From Panax quinquefolius (taxonomy: Eukaryota; Streptophyta; Magnoliopsida; Apiales; Araliaceae), in NCBI GenBank assembly GCA_020205615.1, contig CM035161.1, positions 1,240,001-1,304,000 on the forward strand: a stretch of DNA of 64,000 bases, given 5' to 3'. The notes beneath the pieces were generated by a model. It worked only from the letters and a program-made list of their open reading frames with translations. It did no database searches and was not told the DNA's origin. The translations under genes and the position numbers were made by a program. Shown here in pieces: positions 48,200 through 59,706 of this stretch (positions within the stretch are counted from its first letter, which is position 1; every line of letters begins with the position of its first letter).

Positions 48200-49660
48200 C
48201 TTTAATAGAAAAAGTTAAGGTCGCTTCAAGCCATCGAATCCGAGTCGACGCGCGTATGAAGAAGAAAGTACAAGAAGGTGCTATTCCAAAAGCGAGAATC
48301 GATGAAAAGGAATACTTCGAGTCCACTCTGCACTTTTTCAGGTCCCTAACGACTCGATTTGAAGTACAAGATTTATGATGGAGGCACACAATACACCATA
48401 TGCAATCCATCTCGAAGTACCAAATGTATCGTGATCTTGACATACATTTTGGTGGAACAATAATATGAAGAGAGAGATTGCAAAGTTTATCTCAACGTGT
48501 TTAACTTGTCAACGCGTAAAGGCGAGCATCTAGTACCTAAGGGTCCGTTGCAACCACTGAGATTCGAAATGGAAGTGGGAACACATTACCATGGATTTTG
48601 TTACGGGTCTTCCTACGGTTTCTCAAGGCATCAATGCTATTTGGGTTATTGTTGATAGATTAACCAAGTCTGCTCATTTCTTGTCGATACGGGAGACTTA
48701 TTCCCTTGAACGTCTTGCTAGTATATATGTAAACGAGATTGTGAGGTTGCATGGCATGTCAATATCCATAGTTTCGGATCGTGACCCAAGATTCACTTCA
48801 AGATTTTGGGTTAGCTTGCAAAAAGCTATGGGCAAGGATTTACGATTCAGTTCGGCATACCATCCTCAAACCGGACGGACAATCGAGAGGACTATTCAAA
48901 CTCTTGAAGATCTATTAAGACTATGTGTCCTAGACTTCAAGGGGTTGGGATAAGTATTTACTATGGTGGAATTCTCCTACAACAACAGCTTATCGTGCAA
49001 GTATAGGTGTGGCTCCATTCAAAGCATTATATGGACGAAAATATCGCTCTCCAAATATGTTGGGATGAGGTGGGTGAAGCAACATTGTTGGGACCCGAGT
49101 CAGAGATACGTATGATTACAAAAAAAGATCCAAATGATTCGACAACGATATACAAACGGCACAAGATCGACAAAAGAGTTATGCGGATCTTCATCGAAAG
49201 GACGTGGAATTTAGTATGGGGGATCATGTATTGTAATGAGTTGCTCCATGGAAGGGAGTTACAAGATTTGGGAAGAGAGGAAAGCTCAATCCACTATTTA
49301 TTGGTCCATTTCAAATTCTCGACCGAGTAGGAAATGTAGCCTATATAGACTCGCGTTACTTCGAAAGTATGTCTCGTGTTCATAATGTGTTTCACATATC
49401 CGCACTTCATAAATATGTGAAAGACCCAACCACGTTATAGAGTTAGAATCCGGACGAGATAGCCAAAGACTTAACGTATTGAGGAGGTACCTGCCAAGAT
49501 CTTGGATAGGAAGGAGCATGTCCCTACGCCAAGAAAGGTCATACCACAAGTTAAAGTTTTGTGGAGGAATCATGCTATAGAGAGAAATGACCGAGAATGG
49601 AAACGAAATGAAAGCGAGGTATCCTCACCTTTTCAAACACTGTGTACGTGACGTCAATTT
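48200..49660 (+). pseudogene. Gypsy integrase with C-terminal chromodomain (Tekay/Del-like)
   Basis: The zinc-binding region is degenerate (FISTCLTCQRVK-like near 48490). The integrase core at 48591-48953 is open: MDFVTGLPTVSQGINAIWVI, VDRLTKSAHFL, IVSDRDPRFTSRFW and the AYHPQTGRT segment. After it, VFHISALHKYVKDP (~49390) and a chromodomain-like tail to about 49640 (KILDRKEHV..., then a RYPHLF-type end). Such a tail marks chromoviruses, and the pattern is closest to Tekay/Del. Frameshifts break the C-terminal part. Confidence 0.82.
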
Positions 49661-49675
49661 CGAGGACTTAAATTT

Positions 49676-49690
49676 CATAAGGAGGGAGGT
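49676..49690 (+). other. Polypurine tract
   Basis: ATAAGGAGGGAGG directly before the LTR start; the same tract occurs at 41042 and, inverted, at 59693. Confidence 0.8.
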
Positions 49691-51166
49691 CAGAAGACCC
49701 CAACTTATTATTAATGAAATTTAATTTTCTATTTATTATTTTGAAATAGTAAGGGTTGATTTGATTAATGTGGATAGTTATGGGTAAAATACGCAAATAT
49801 TTCAAAATAAGCAAGTGGTTATAAAATATTCATTGTTGTTTGGGAATATTCGTTTGGTTGTGGAATATTCTACATCGTCGGGGAATATTCGCACGACGGT
49901 AGCCTTTTTTGTGGGCCCCATGAAAAAAGCGATTGGATGAAGAAAACGACAAATATAAGTTGTTTAAAATAACTACAGAAGTTGTTATCAAGTTAATACC
50001 GTTAAAATACTCGGTGGTTAAAACACAAGAAGACACCAGATTGCACCAATTATTGATTCTTACGTAAGAAGACACTACTCAATAATGGTTACAAAGAATT
50101 ATCGCTCAAAGATTTTACCGATTTAATAATTGTCGCGTTGATATTTTATATTGTCGTTGTTTCAATAATTGTCATTACACAAGATTTTTCATTATCGAAA
50201 CAATAATTCATATTATCTGAATAATATTATTAGATAACATTATTGGCAATGTCTAGAAAGTTCTCGCCTCAAGGAGAGGTTTGGTCACCTAATTGCGGCG
50301 CCAAGAAGGAGAAATTCTTTATCGAAAGCCCCTCTTTCCTGAAACCACCGTCACACAAGATCGTGATTCTTGTAATATTATTTGTGAATAATTAATTATT
50401 GATTTATATAATGAGGAAAATATTGAATTTATGTGGATATAGATGGAGAAAATTTTAATGTGACAATTGTTAAAAATTAATATTTTATCTTTTTCCGATA
50501 AAATAATTTATTTAAATATATTATTATATTTTAATAATATAATAATGGTGATATTTTTACAATGAATGTGTGATATATGAGTATACGAGGAGGAAGAGTA
50601 TTTTTTGTTGCAATAAATTTTTTAAACATGTTAAACATGTCTGGTGGACCCCATTTCTCGATCGAAATTTGATTATATTTTGTAAAATCGTCTGCTTATG
50701 GATTTGGTCAATTTTCGTTTGAAATTTGAAAAACTTTCTTCTATAAAGTTGTAGAGAATTTAATTTCCTATGAAAACTCGCGTGATTCGAATTTTCTGAT
50801 AAAAGGGCTATTTATTGTGAATTATTGAAGTTTCGAAGCTCCGAAATAATTAATTTTTGGAAGTATAAAATATTTAAAATGACAAAAACGTTTTTTGTCA
50901 TTATTGTGGGTCTTGCATGTGTTAGAAGTGGCTGAATTCAGATCTCTAAATATGGGCGTAGGAATAAAAATTAATAAATTAATATTTTAATAAATTTTCT
51001 CGCTTTGGTGTTCTAAAGATTTTCCTATAAATAGGGTGTGTTAGGTTAGAATTGAAAATCACACCGTAAACTCAAGTTTTTTTCTCTCTATATTATCGAG
51101 CGTATTCTTGTGAGTATTTTGAGTATACTTTGAGTATCGCTGATATACTTGCAAGTTCAAGTCATA
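49691..51166 (+). mobile_element. Gypsy LTR type B, 5' part (3' LTR of the most complete element)
   Basis: It starts CAGAAGACCCCAACTTATTA, matches 28567-29952 closely, has a TATA-like CTATAAATAGGG near 51026, and ends abruptly at GTTCAAGTCATA where an inverted LTR end begins. The 3' half is missing. Confidence 0.78.
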
Positions 51167-51828
51167 TGTGACGCCTCCAAAATAGGTATACATCACCCAT
51201 TCGAAAGTTGTTAATACATGGTACGTAAACAACTACAACTTTATTATTACAACAAGAAAGCGTGAGTTTGAATACAAATATTATCTTCTGACAATATCTA
51301 TACTAAAATAAATCCTCATCACATTTATTGATACATTATTTTACAAAAATGGTGAGGACTACTAAATAACTCTTTCTAGAACCTTCATTCCATACCCGAC
51401 TCGCATCGCTTATATTCTCGCCTCCCGAGAAGAAAAATGGAACAAAAGGAAAAGGGTGAGCTCAACTAGCTCAAGAAGAGAATTATGACTAAGATAATAT
51501 ACAACAAATTATCGTTAGTCCTCAACAGGAAAAAATCTAATAGAATACAATAGACAACAAATTTTAAATCAATATTCGCAATGAAATAATAATTCATTAG
51601 AAGAGTTAAGTAGAGAATGCAAACTACTATTTTCTATATATGAATTTAAAAGTTCATCGTCGATATTTTATCCTCGTAACATCAATCAATATATATCCGA
51701 ATCAAATATTCATCTTTGCACTCACAAAGCTAAAGATATTCATCAGTTGGTCATGTTCATCTAAACACTGCTCATCTTCAGACCACGGCCAAAGATATTC
51801 TTCGTAAATCATTCATCTTTGCATTACA
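51167..51828 (-). mobile_element. Inverted gypsy LTR fragment (3' end, type A/B-like)
   Basis: TGTGACGCCTCCAAAATAGG is the reverse complement of the LTR 3' end. The fragment runs back through GGTGAGCTCAAC and the first minisatellite units (CCAAAGATATTC) and is cut at 51828 by the next LTR. Confidence 0.78.
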
Positions 51829-53254
51829 TGACGCCCCTAAAATTAGGTATACGCCACCCATCTTGGGACTTACATGGTACATAAATTCAAATACAACTTA
51901 CTAATATAATTGTAGGTATACAATACGCATATATAATGTGAGTTTGAATACAAATATTGTCTACTAGATATTATACAAACTAAAAAGGAGTCCTCATTAC
52001 AACTATTATCACACTATTTCACGTAATAGTGAGGACTACTAATGCTATCCTCCGGACCATTACTCCGCTCCCCGACTCGTCTCAACTAACATTCTCATTT
52101 CTCAAGAGAACAAATGAAAGAAAGGTGAGCTCAACTAGCCCAAGAAGAAATATTATGACTAAGATAATGCGAATAAATTATCATTAGTCTTCAACAATGT
52201 TAAACCGATAAAATACATGTACAACCGCTTTAATCTGCAATGAATATGCAATCCATTAAAAGAGTCAGTAGAGAATAAAATCTACTATCTTTTAGGTTTT
52301 AAAAGGTTTTCATCAATTTTTTAACGCCGAGACTCAAATTTTAATAAATAAACCACCACATCTAATCATCCCCGCACTACACTGGCCAAGGATTTTCATC
52401 AAATTATCAATGGTCATGACTATACCGAATCACCCCGGTCATAATCATACCAAAAACTATTCATCACCGTGCATTGTGCCAATCGAGGACTTTTGTCACA
52501 TCATTTATATAAGCAGTCATGATTATACCGAATGATCCTCGGTCATAATCATACCAAGTTCATCTACGCACGTAAGACATAGATAACTTTCAACATAATA
52601 TAACATGAGGATGATAACAATGACATAATAATTCAATAAAACAAGTTCAAGAATTAATTTATCCAAGAACCAATAACGTCCAAGTTGTCAACATGATACT
52701 TCTTTGTAGAGTAAAATTCAAGAATGATCAGAAGAATATTTCCATGAAAAGATACTGGATGAAGCGCAAATATCAAGGATATTCCACTAATTTCATGGAG
52801 TATAGAAGTCAAAGTTTTAACCAATTTGGGTATAATAAAGAATGAAATAACAAAAGAAATCACCATGCATACGCAGATTGCAGATGTAGGCAAAGTTATT
52901 CCAATGTAATAATAATAACGGAACCAAAGTGTGTGAAATTCACACCGCAGGATGATCCAAATGTAATAATAAATGAATAATAATAAACAATGGAACTGAG
53001 TTAGGTAAAACACATGCGATAGGATATTCCAATGTAATAATAAATGCGGAATAATAAACAATGGAACCAGTCAAATTGTAAAATACATGCAGCAGGATAT
53101 TCCAACAGTAATAATAAAGAATGGAATAATGAAGAAGATCACCAAGTATAGGGGATTCACAGATACTAAAAGTTATTCCAATGTAATAAATAGGAATGGA
53201 ATAATATAAGGATTTCACCAAGTATAGGTACGCCGTATGAAGTTATGTATAGGG
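51829..53254 (-). mobile_element. LTR type C of the minus-strand element, left segment (3' LTR, interrupted)
   Basis: TGACGCCCCTAAAATTAGG begins an LTR nearly identical to 62975-64000. Landmarks on the plus strand: GGTGAGCTCAACTAGCCC (~52123), CCAAGGATTTTCATCAA, and ~60-bp tandem units with ATTCCAATGTAATAAT (52890-53210). It is split at 53254 by a younger solo LTR and resumes at 58700. Confidence 0.78.
52890..53215 (-). repeat. Type C LTR tandem units (ATTCCAATGTAATAATA)
   Basis: ATTCCAA(T/C)..GTAATAATAAA recurs about every 55-70 bases with GGAATAATAAACAATGGAAC spacers. A homologous array lies at 57160-57530. Confidence 0.75.
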
Positions 53255-53723
53255 TGTGGACGCCCCAAAATTAGGTATACATCACCCATCTTGGGTCGCC
53301 ACTTACATGGTATGTAATTTAAATACAACTTATTAACATAACTGCCGTGTACAATACGACATAAATCGTGAGTTTAAATACAAATATCGTCTACTAGATA
53401 TTATACAAACTCAAACAAAAAGTCCTCATTACAGCTTATTATCACACTATTTTACGTAATAGTGAGGACTACTAATGCTATCTTCGTGACCATCACTGCT
53501 TTCCCGACTCGTCCCGCCTATATTCTCATTTCTCAAGAGAATGGTGAAAGAAAGGGTGAGCTCAACTAGCCCAAGAGAAGAAATATTATGACTAAGATAA
53601 TGCGTAATAAATTATCAATAGTCTTCAACAATGTTAAACCGATAAAATACAATAGATAAACCGGTTTAACTGCAAATGAATACGTAATCCATTAAAAGAG
53701 TCAAGTAGAAAATAAAGTCTCAT

Positions 53724-56536
53724 TGTAAGACCCTCAAATTTTTTAAATAAAAAGGAATTTCCTTTATTTATTATTTTGAAATAGTAAGGGTTGATTTGAT
53801 TAATGTGGATAGTTAAGGGTTAAATACGCAAATATTTCAAAATAAGCAAGTGGTTATAAAATATTCATTTTGTTGGGAATATTGTTTGGTCGTGGAATAT
53901 TCAGATGCTGCTTGGGAATATTAAATGACGACGGCCAAGAAATGACCATGTGTGGGCCCCATAACGGAAAGCGATTGGATGAGGAAAACGACAAAGTTTG
54001 GGTGGTTATAAATAACAGCAGTAGTTGTTACTGATTAAGATTGTTGGAATACCCGGTGGTTAAAATACGATGAATACGCGTGGTCGCACAAGAAGACACT
54101 ACCAGATTACATGACAAGATCGTTGAATTATTGATTCGCACGTAAGATGGCACTACTCAATAATTTTCACAAGAGTTATCGCTCAATATTTTATTTTATT
54201 GATTCAATAATTGTTGCGTTGATATTTTATATTATTGTTGTTCAATAATTGTCACCGCACAAAGATTTCCCATTATCGGATCAATAATTCATATTATTTG
54301 AATAATATTATTAGATAACATTATTGGCAATGTCTAGAAAGTTCGCATTCAAGGAGAGGTTTGGTCACCTAATCATACGCCAAGAAGTGAGAGATCCTTA
54401 TTGGAAAGCCCCCTCTTTCCCGGGAACTACTGGTCATTATAATTGTGATTCGTAATATTATTTGTGAATAATTAATTATTGATTCATATGATAAGGAAAT
54501 ATTTATTTTATATGAATATAAATGATGGATTTATTTATGTGGTTATTAATGAAGGAATTAATGTTGAGGTGTTTTATCAAGATTTTATCTGGATTGGGTA
54601 TTAAAAATTAAATCGTGGTTTTGAGATATATTCATGGGGTTATAATTTTTAATCCGACCGTTGGATTGTGGTAATTTTGGGTATGTTATACATACATAAG
54701 TTGAGTATATGTCCACAAATTTTGAACCGTTAAAAATTCACGAATGATTTGTTATGAATTTTAAGAGGTGTCTCGATTCTAAATCGTGGTTATAATTGAT
54801 TTTGGTGGAAAATTCTAGAATTGAGTGGGCCCCACTTGTGGTTGGTGAAGAAATGTGCTGAATTTTATTTCAAATGTGGTGGGTGGCAATAGTAGCGAGG
54901 TAAAGCCATCAGTGCTTAAAGTCAAGTCCGCTTTCTACGGCTAACATTTTCCTATAAATAGAGGGCTAAGTTAGAATTGAAAATCACACCGTAAACAAAG
55001 TTTTCTCTTTCTCTCTATATTATTGAGCGTATTTTGTGAGTATTTAGATACTTTGAGAGTCATTGCTCAAAGACAAGTTTCATTCAAAGATCACTTCCGA
55101 CTTTCCTTCCAAATCTTGTCTTTTCGAGGTGGTGGATGTTATTTTCTTCTCAAATGATATTAATTCTTCAATATCATTATGCAGTAAATATTGGTTGGTA
55201 CTTTTTATCAAATTTGGAACTTTTTCATGTATGGGTTCTTATTCATGAGTTATTATTCACGAAGTTACTATTCATGAGTTACTATTCACGAAGTTACTAT
55301 TCACGAAAGTACTATTCTAAAGCGTGAAGATGTTTTTTTGGAATTTCTATCTTTGGGTGTCTGAGTTACTATTCACGATATACGATAATTATTCACGATA
55401 TCCAAGACTATTCACTTAATACGCAAGACTATTCAATAGAAAAAATGAAAATTTTTCTTTTCGTCTAAAATATCTATTTCGGATACTAGCTTTGATCAGA
55501 TCCATGTTTTGATCATTCTTGAATTTTACACCACTATGATTATTTTTGAGGTATTGTTGGACATGGATAAAACAAATTACTTAATCCTTAATCTTTAATC
55601 CTTGTCATTTTGTTTCTTTGGATTCATTCTTTAAAAATATTTTTCATCATCCTCGCCTTAAATGATGATATTATTGAATATCTTTGGCCCATTAAGAGCA
55701 AAAGATGAATGATTTCTCAAGAATATCTTTGGCCAAGAAGGCAAAGATGAAAGCAGTGTTTAAATGAATACGACCGATCGATGAATATCTTTGGCTGTAG
55801 TACAAAGATGAACAGTGTTTAAATGAACATGACCGATCGATGAATATCTTTGGCCTTTAGTGCAAAGATGAACAGTGTTTAAATGAACACGACCGATCGA
55901 TGAATATCTTTGGCCTTTAGTGCAAAGATGAGCAGTGTTGAGATGAAATGATCGATTGATGAATATCTTTGGCCTGTGTAGTGCAAAGATGAATATTTGA
56001 TTTGAGATGAATATTGATTGATGTTACAGGATAAAATATTGATGATGGACCGTTAAATTCATAGATTATAGTAGATTTCATTCTCTACGTAACTCTTCTA
56101 TGAATTATTATTTCAATGCGAATATTGATCCGAAACTTGTCATTCATTGTATTCTATCGATTTTTTTCCTCGTTGGAGACTAACGATAATTTGTTGTATA
56201 TTATCTTAGTCATAATATTCTTTATCGGGCTAGTTGAGCTCAATTCTTTCCTTGTTGTTCCATTTTTTCTTCTCGGGAGGCGAGAATGTAATGAGTATTC
56301 GGGGTATGGAATGAAGGTTCTAGAGAGAGTTGTTTAGTAGTCCTCACCATTTTGTAAAATAATGTATCAATAAATGTGATGAGGATTTATTTGAGTATAG
56401 ATATTGTCTAGAAGATAATATCTCAGATTTAAACTCTCGCTTTTCTTGTTGTAATAGTAAAGTTGTAGTTGTTTCTGTACCATGTATTTGGCGACTCAGA
56501 ATGGGTGTTGTGTATACCTATTTTGGGGGCGTCACA
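53724..56536 (+). mobile_element. Solo LTR type A (2.81 kb), nested, TSD probably TCTAC
   Basis: A complete type A LTR, TGTAAGACCC to GGGGGCGTCACA, sits in the opposite orientation within the type C solo LTR. The right flank is TCTAC. The left flank reads CTCAT/TCTCAT, where intact type C copies have AATCTACTATC, so the duplication is TCTAC with a disturbed left copy. There is no primer site or internal region. Confidence 0.82.
55680..55995 (+). repeat. LTR minisatellite, ~60-bp units (solo LTR type A)
   Basis: Five to six GAATATCTTTGGC units, homologous to those at 31934, 37084 and 43060. Confidence 0.88.
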
Positions 56537-57159
56537 TCTACTATCTTTTAGGTTTTAAAAGGTTTTTCATCACTGTTATAGCTGAGACTCAACTTTAATA
56601 AATATTCCACATCATCGAATCACCCCTGCACTACGGCCAAGGATATTCTTTAGTATCACGACCACAATTATTCATGCACTACGCGCCAAGAATATTTGTG
56701 TATTCATTAATGGTCATGATCATGCCAACAATCGGCCCACCAATGCACTACTACCATCGAGGATTTTTTTTTTTTATCACATCATTTGTAACATTACGGC
56801 CATGATTACACCGAATAGTCTCTCGGTCATAATCATACCAAGTCCATCTATGAACTATGTGCCACAGATGACTTTCAACATAATACAAACATGAGGATGA
56901 TGACAATGATATAAGAATTCAATAAAACAAGTTCAAGAATTATTTTATCCAGAATTATTAACGCCCAAATTAGTAAAATTCAAGAATGATCGTAAGAATA
57001 TTTCCATGAAAAGATCTTTGGATGAAACGCAAATATCAAGGATATTCTACTAATTTCATGGAGTATATAAGTCAAAGTTTTAACCAACCTGGGTATAATA
57101 AAGAATGGAATAACAAAAGAAATCACCACGCAATACGATCATGATGTATGGTGTTATTC

Positions 57160-57530
57160 CAATAGAATAATAATAATGTAACCGTGTCGTGAAATTACAC
57201 AATGCGGGATGTTCCAATGTAATAATAAAGATGGAACTGGATCCTGTAAAAAACATGAGATAGGATATTCCAACAGTAATGATAAAGATTTTAACCAGTC
57301 CGTGTAAAACACATGCATGTGATGTTCCAATGTAATAATAATAAAGAGCGGAACAGTGTCCTGTAAAACACATGCATGTGATGTTCCAATGTAATAATAA
57401 TAAAGCGGAAACGAGTCCGTGTAAAACACATGCATGTGATGTTCCAATGTAATAATAAAAGAATGTCACCAAGTATAGGTAAATCACAGATACAAAAGTT
57501 ATTCCAATGTAATAATAAGCAATGGAATAA
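57160..57530 (-). repeat. Type C LTR minisatellite (CATGCATGTGATGTTCC units)
   Basis: GTAAAACACATGCATGTGAT followed by GTTCCAATGTAATAATAA repeats with ~58-60 base spacing, at least three nearly identical units and several weaker ones. Confidence 0.88.
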
Positions 57531-57879
57531 CAACAGCCTTCTTCATGAATAAGAAAGAATAACACCCCTTACTTTTGGTAGGAGATTGAATAACGCAGCG
57601 AAAACAGAAGAACAAAATACTCTTCTTCTTTCTCTTATTCTTTCTATACTTTTCTCTCTATAGCTTGAATGAATTCGTGAAAAATAATGAAGCCCAGCCT
57701 TTATTTATAGAAGATTTCTAGCTTAGCACTCTGCCGTGTGAAAGCAAGTGGCTTAATTTAATTAATGATGTGAAAAGAAAAGTGGTTTAACGCTCAGAAT
57801 GTGAAAAAACGACAAGTGGTTCGGGATCATCAGAATGTGTGAAACGACAAGTGGTTCGACGTCTGGTAAAGGTAATTAC

Positions 57880-58080
57880 TATTAACGAAAGTAAATACTA
57901 TTCACAAGTGGTAATTACTATTGACGAAGGTAATTACTATTGACGAAGGTAAATACTATTCACAAGGGTAATTACTATTGACGAAGGTAAATACTATTCA
58001 CAAGGGTAATTACTATCGACGAAGGTAAATACTATCGACGAAGGTAATTAATATTCACAAAGGTAATTACTATCGATTTA
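57880..58080 (-). repeat. Short tandem array GGTAATTACTATTGACGAA
   Basis: Alternating units GGTAATTACTATTGACGAA and GGTAAATACTATTCACAA repeat about ten times with ~19-base period. Confidence 0.9.
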
Positions 58081-58699
58081 AGAGACTCTTAGATGATGAC
58101 ATACGAGCCCCCATATAAAATAATCAAACTTACCACAAATCATAACACATATTTAATCTTTCAACAATTATTAATCATTTATAACTTGTCGTCTCAATTA
58201 TTGATTTAATATTATAACATATTATATGATGATATCCGTAATAATAATTGAATCAATAATATAAGAGATATGATGCAAAGAATTATCAGAAGTAATAATT
58301 GAAGCATAAATTTGAGTGACTTCTCACGTAAAGATCAATAATCAATACCGTAAAGGCTACTACGCAAACCACGCCAGACATCGTATTTTTTACCACCGGG
58401 TAGTTCAACAGCTTTTAACAGTAACACCTCCGCCGTTATTTTTATAAAATATATTTGTCGTTTTCTCAATCCGGACAATAATTTCGCTGTGGGTCCACAA
58501 TGATTGAGTAGTTGTATTTAATATTCCTAAAAAGAATATTCCCACCAAACTAATATTTTATAACAACTTGCATACTTTGCAAAATTTATAAATATTACCC
58601 ACAACTATAACATTATATCAAATTTATTCCATAATATTCAAAAATAATATTTATAGAAAAATTCATCTTTATTTATAAAAGTTGGGGTCTTACATAGGG

Positions 58700-59692
58700 T
58701 ATGCCACTTTTACAGGTTATTCCAACAGAATAATAATGAATGGAATAACAAAAGTTCTCTTCATGAATAAGAAAGAATAACACCCCTTACGCGTACAACA
58801 AATAATATCCCTTACCGTAAAAGACACCGGATATCAAAGTAGTGAAGTACCGTATACTCTTCTTCTTTCTCTCTATAGATTTTCTCTATAGCTTCTCTAT
58901 AATTTCTCTCTGTAGTTTCAGAATTGAATTAGTAAGAAAATAATGAAGGAATGAGCTTCTATTTATAGGAAAATAGAATGCATAGTAATTAATCCATTAA
59001 CTATCCAGATTGATTTACTTTAATCTGATTTTATCCATATTTAAAGCAAAATCTTTTAAATAAAATATCATATATTCTATTTATATAAAAATATTTTACT
59101 ATGCAAACACTATGCAACATTATGCAAAACACTATGCAACACTATGCATAATAAAATATAATATATTCTATTTATGTAATAACTTTAATAAAGTATTTCG
59201 CTTTTTATATAAAGATGTTTCGCTTTTATTACGCTAATAATAATTAATAAAACAAAACGTCATTATCGCTATAATAATTCATATTATTAATCGACAATAA
59301 TGGAATCAAACCGAGTGACTTCTCACATAAGCATCAATAATCAATACCGCAGTGCTACTATTCAACCACACGACATCATTTTTTACTAATGAAAGTAGTT
59401 CAACAAGATCGACCAGTAAAACTTCCGCCGTTATTTCAATAAAATATTTTTGTCATTTTTTCAATCCGACAATAATTCTATTGTGGGTCCACCAATGATT
59501 GAGTCATTGCATTTAATATTCCCTCGCTAAACCTAATATTCCCTAACCAATCGAATATAATATAACCACTCAGATACTTTGCAAAATTTATAAATACTAC
59601 CCACAACTATAATATTATCTCAAATTCACACCATAATATTAAAAATTATTTCGATAAAATTTAAATCTTTATCGATAAAACTGGGTCTCACA
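58700..59692 (-). mobile_element. LTR type C of the minus-strand element, right segment (LTR start)
   Basis: Continuation of 51829-53254 after the nested insertions. It ends GGGTCTCACA, the reverse complement of TGTGAGACCC, next to an inverted polypurine tract. A minus-strand TATA-like TATAAATAGAAG lies near 58970. Confidence 0.78.
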
Positions 59693-59706
59693 ATCTCCCT
59701 CCTTAT
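59693..59706 (-). other. Polypurine tract (minus strand)
   Basis: Minus strand reads ATAAGGAGGGAGAT immediately before the LTR start, showing the element runs right to left. Confidence 0.75.

Larger units (their letters stand above)
53255..58694 (-). mobile_element. Solo LTR type C, TSD TAGGG, itself interrupted
   Basis: On the plus strand it begins TGTGGACGCCCC and ends GGGGTCTTACA. Both flanks carry the same five bases TAGGG (53250-53254 and 58695-58699). Without the nested LTR it is about 2.6 kb. It carries its own TATA box (minus strand TATAAATAAAGG near 57705), a GGAATATTC-rich U3 near 58530 and two tandem arrays. No internal region is attached, so it is a solo LTR inside another LTR of the same type. 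Confidence 0.85.

Noticed and set aside
52654..53221. Minus-strand open frames of 93 and 135 codons
   Set aside because: They cover the type C LTR tandem array, are low in complexity and have no similarity I recognise.
57080..57565. Open frames of 80-161 codons on the minus strand with repeated Ile/Tyr/His-rich peptides
   Set aside because: They are translations of the ~60-bp LTR minisatellite. The periodic peptide simply mirrors the DNA repeat in three frames, with no conserved family.
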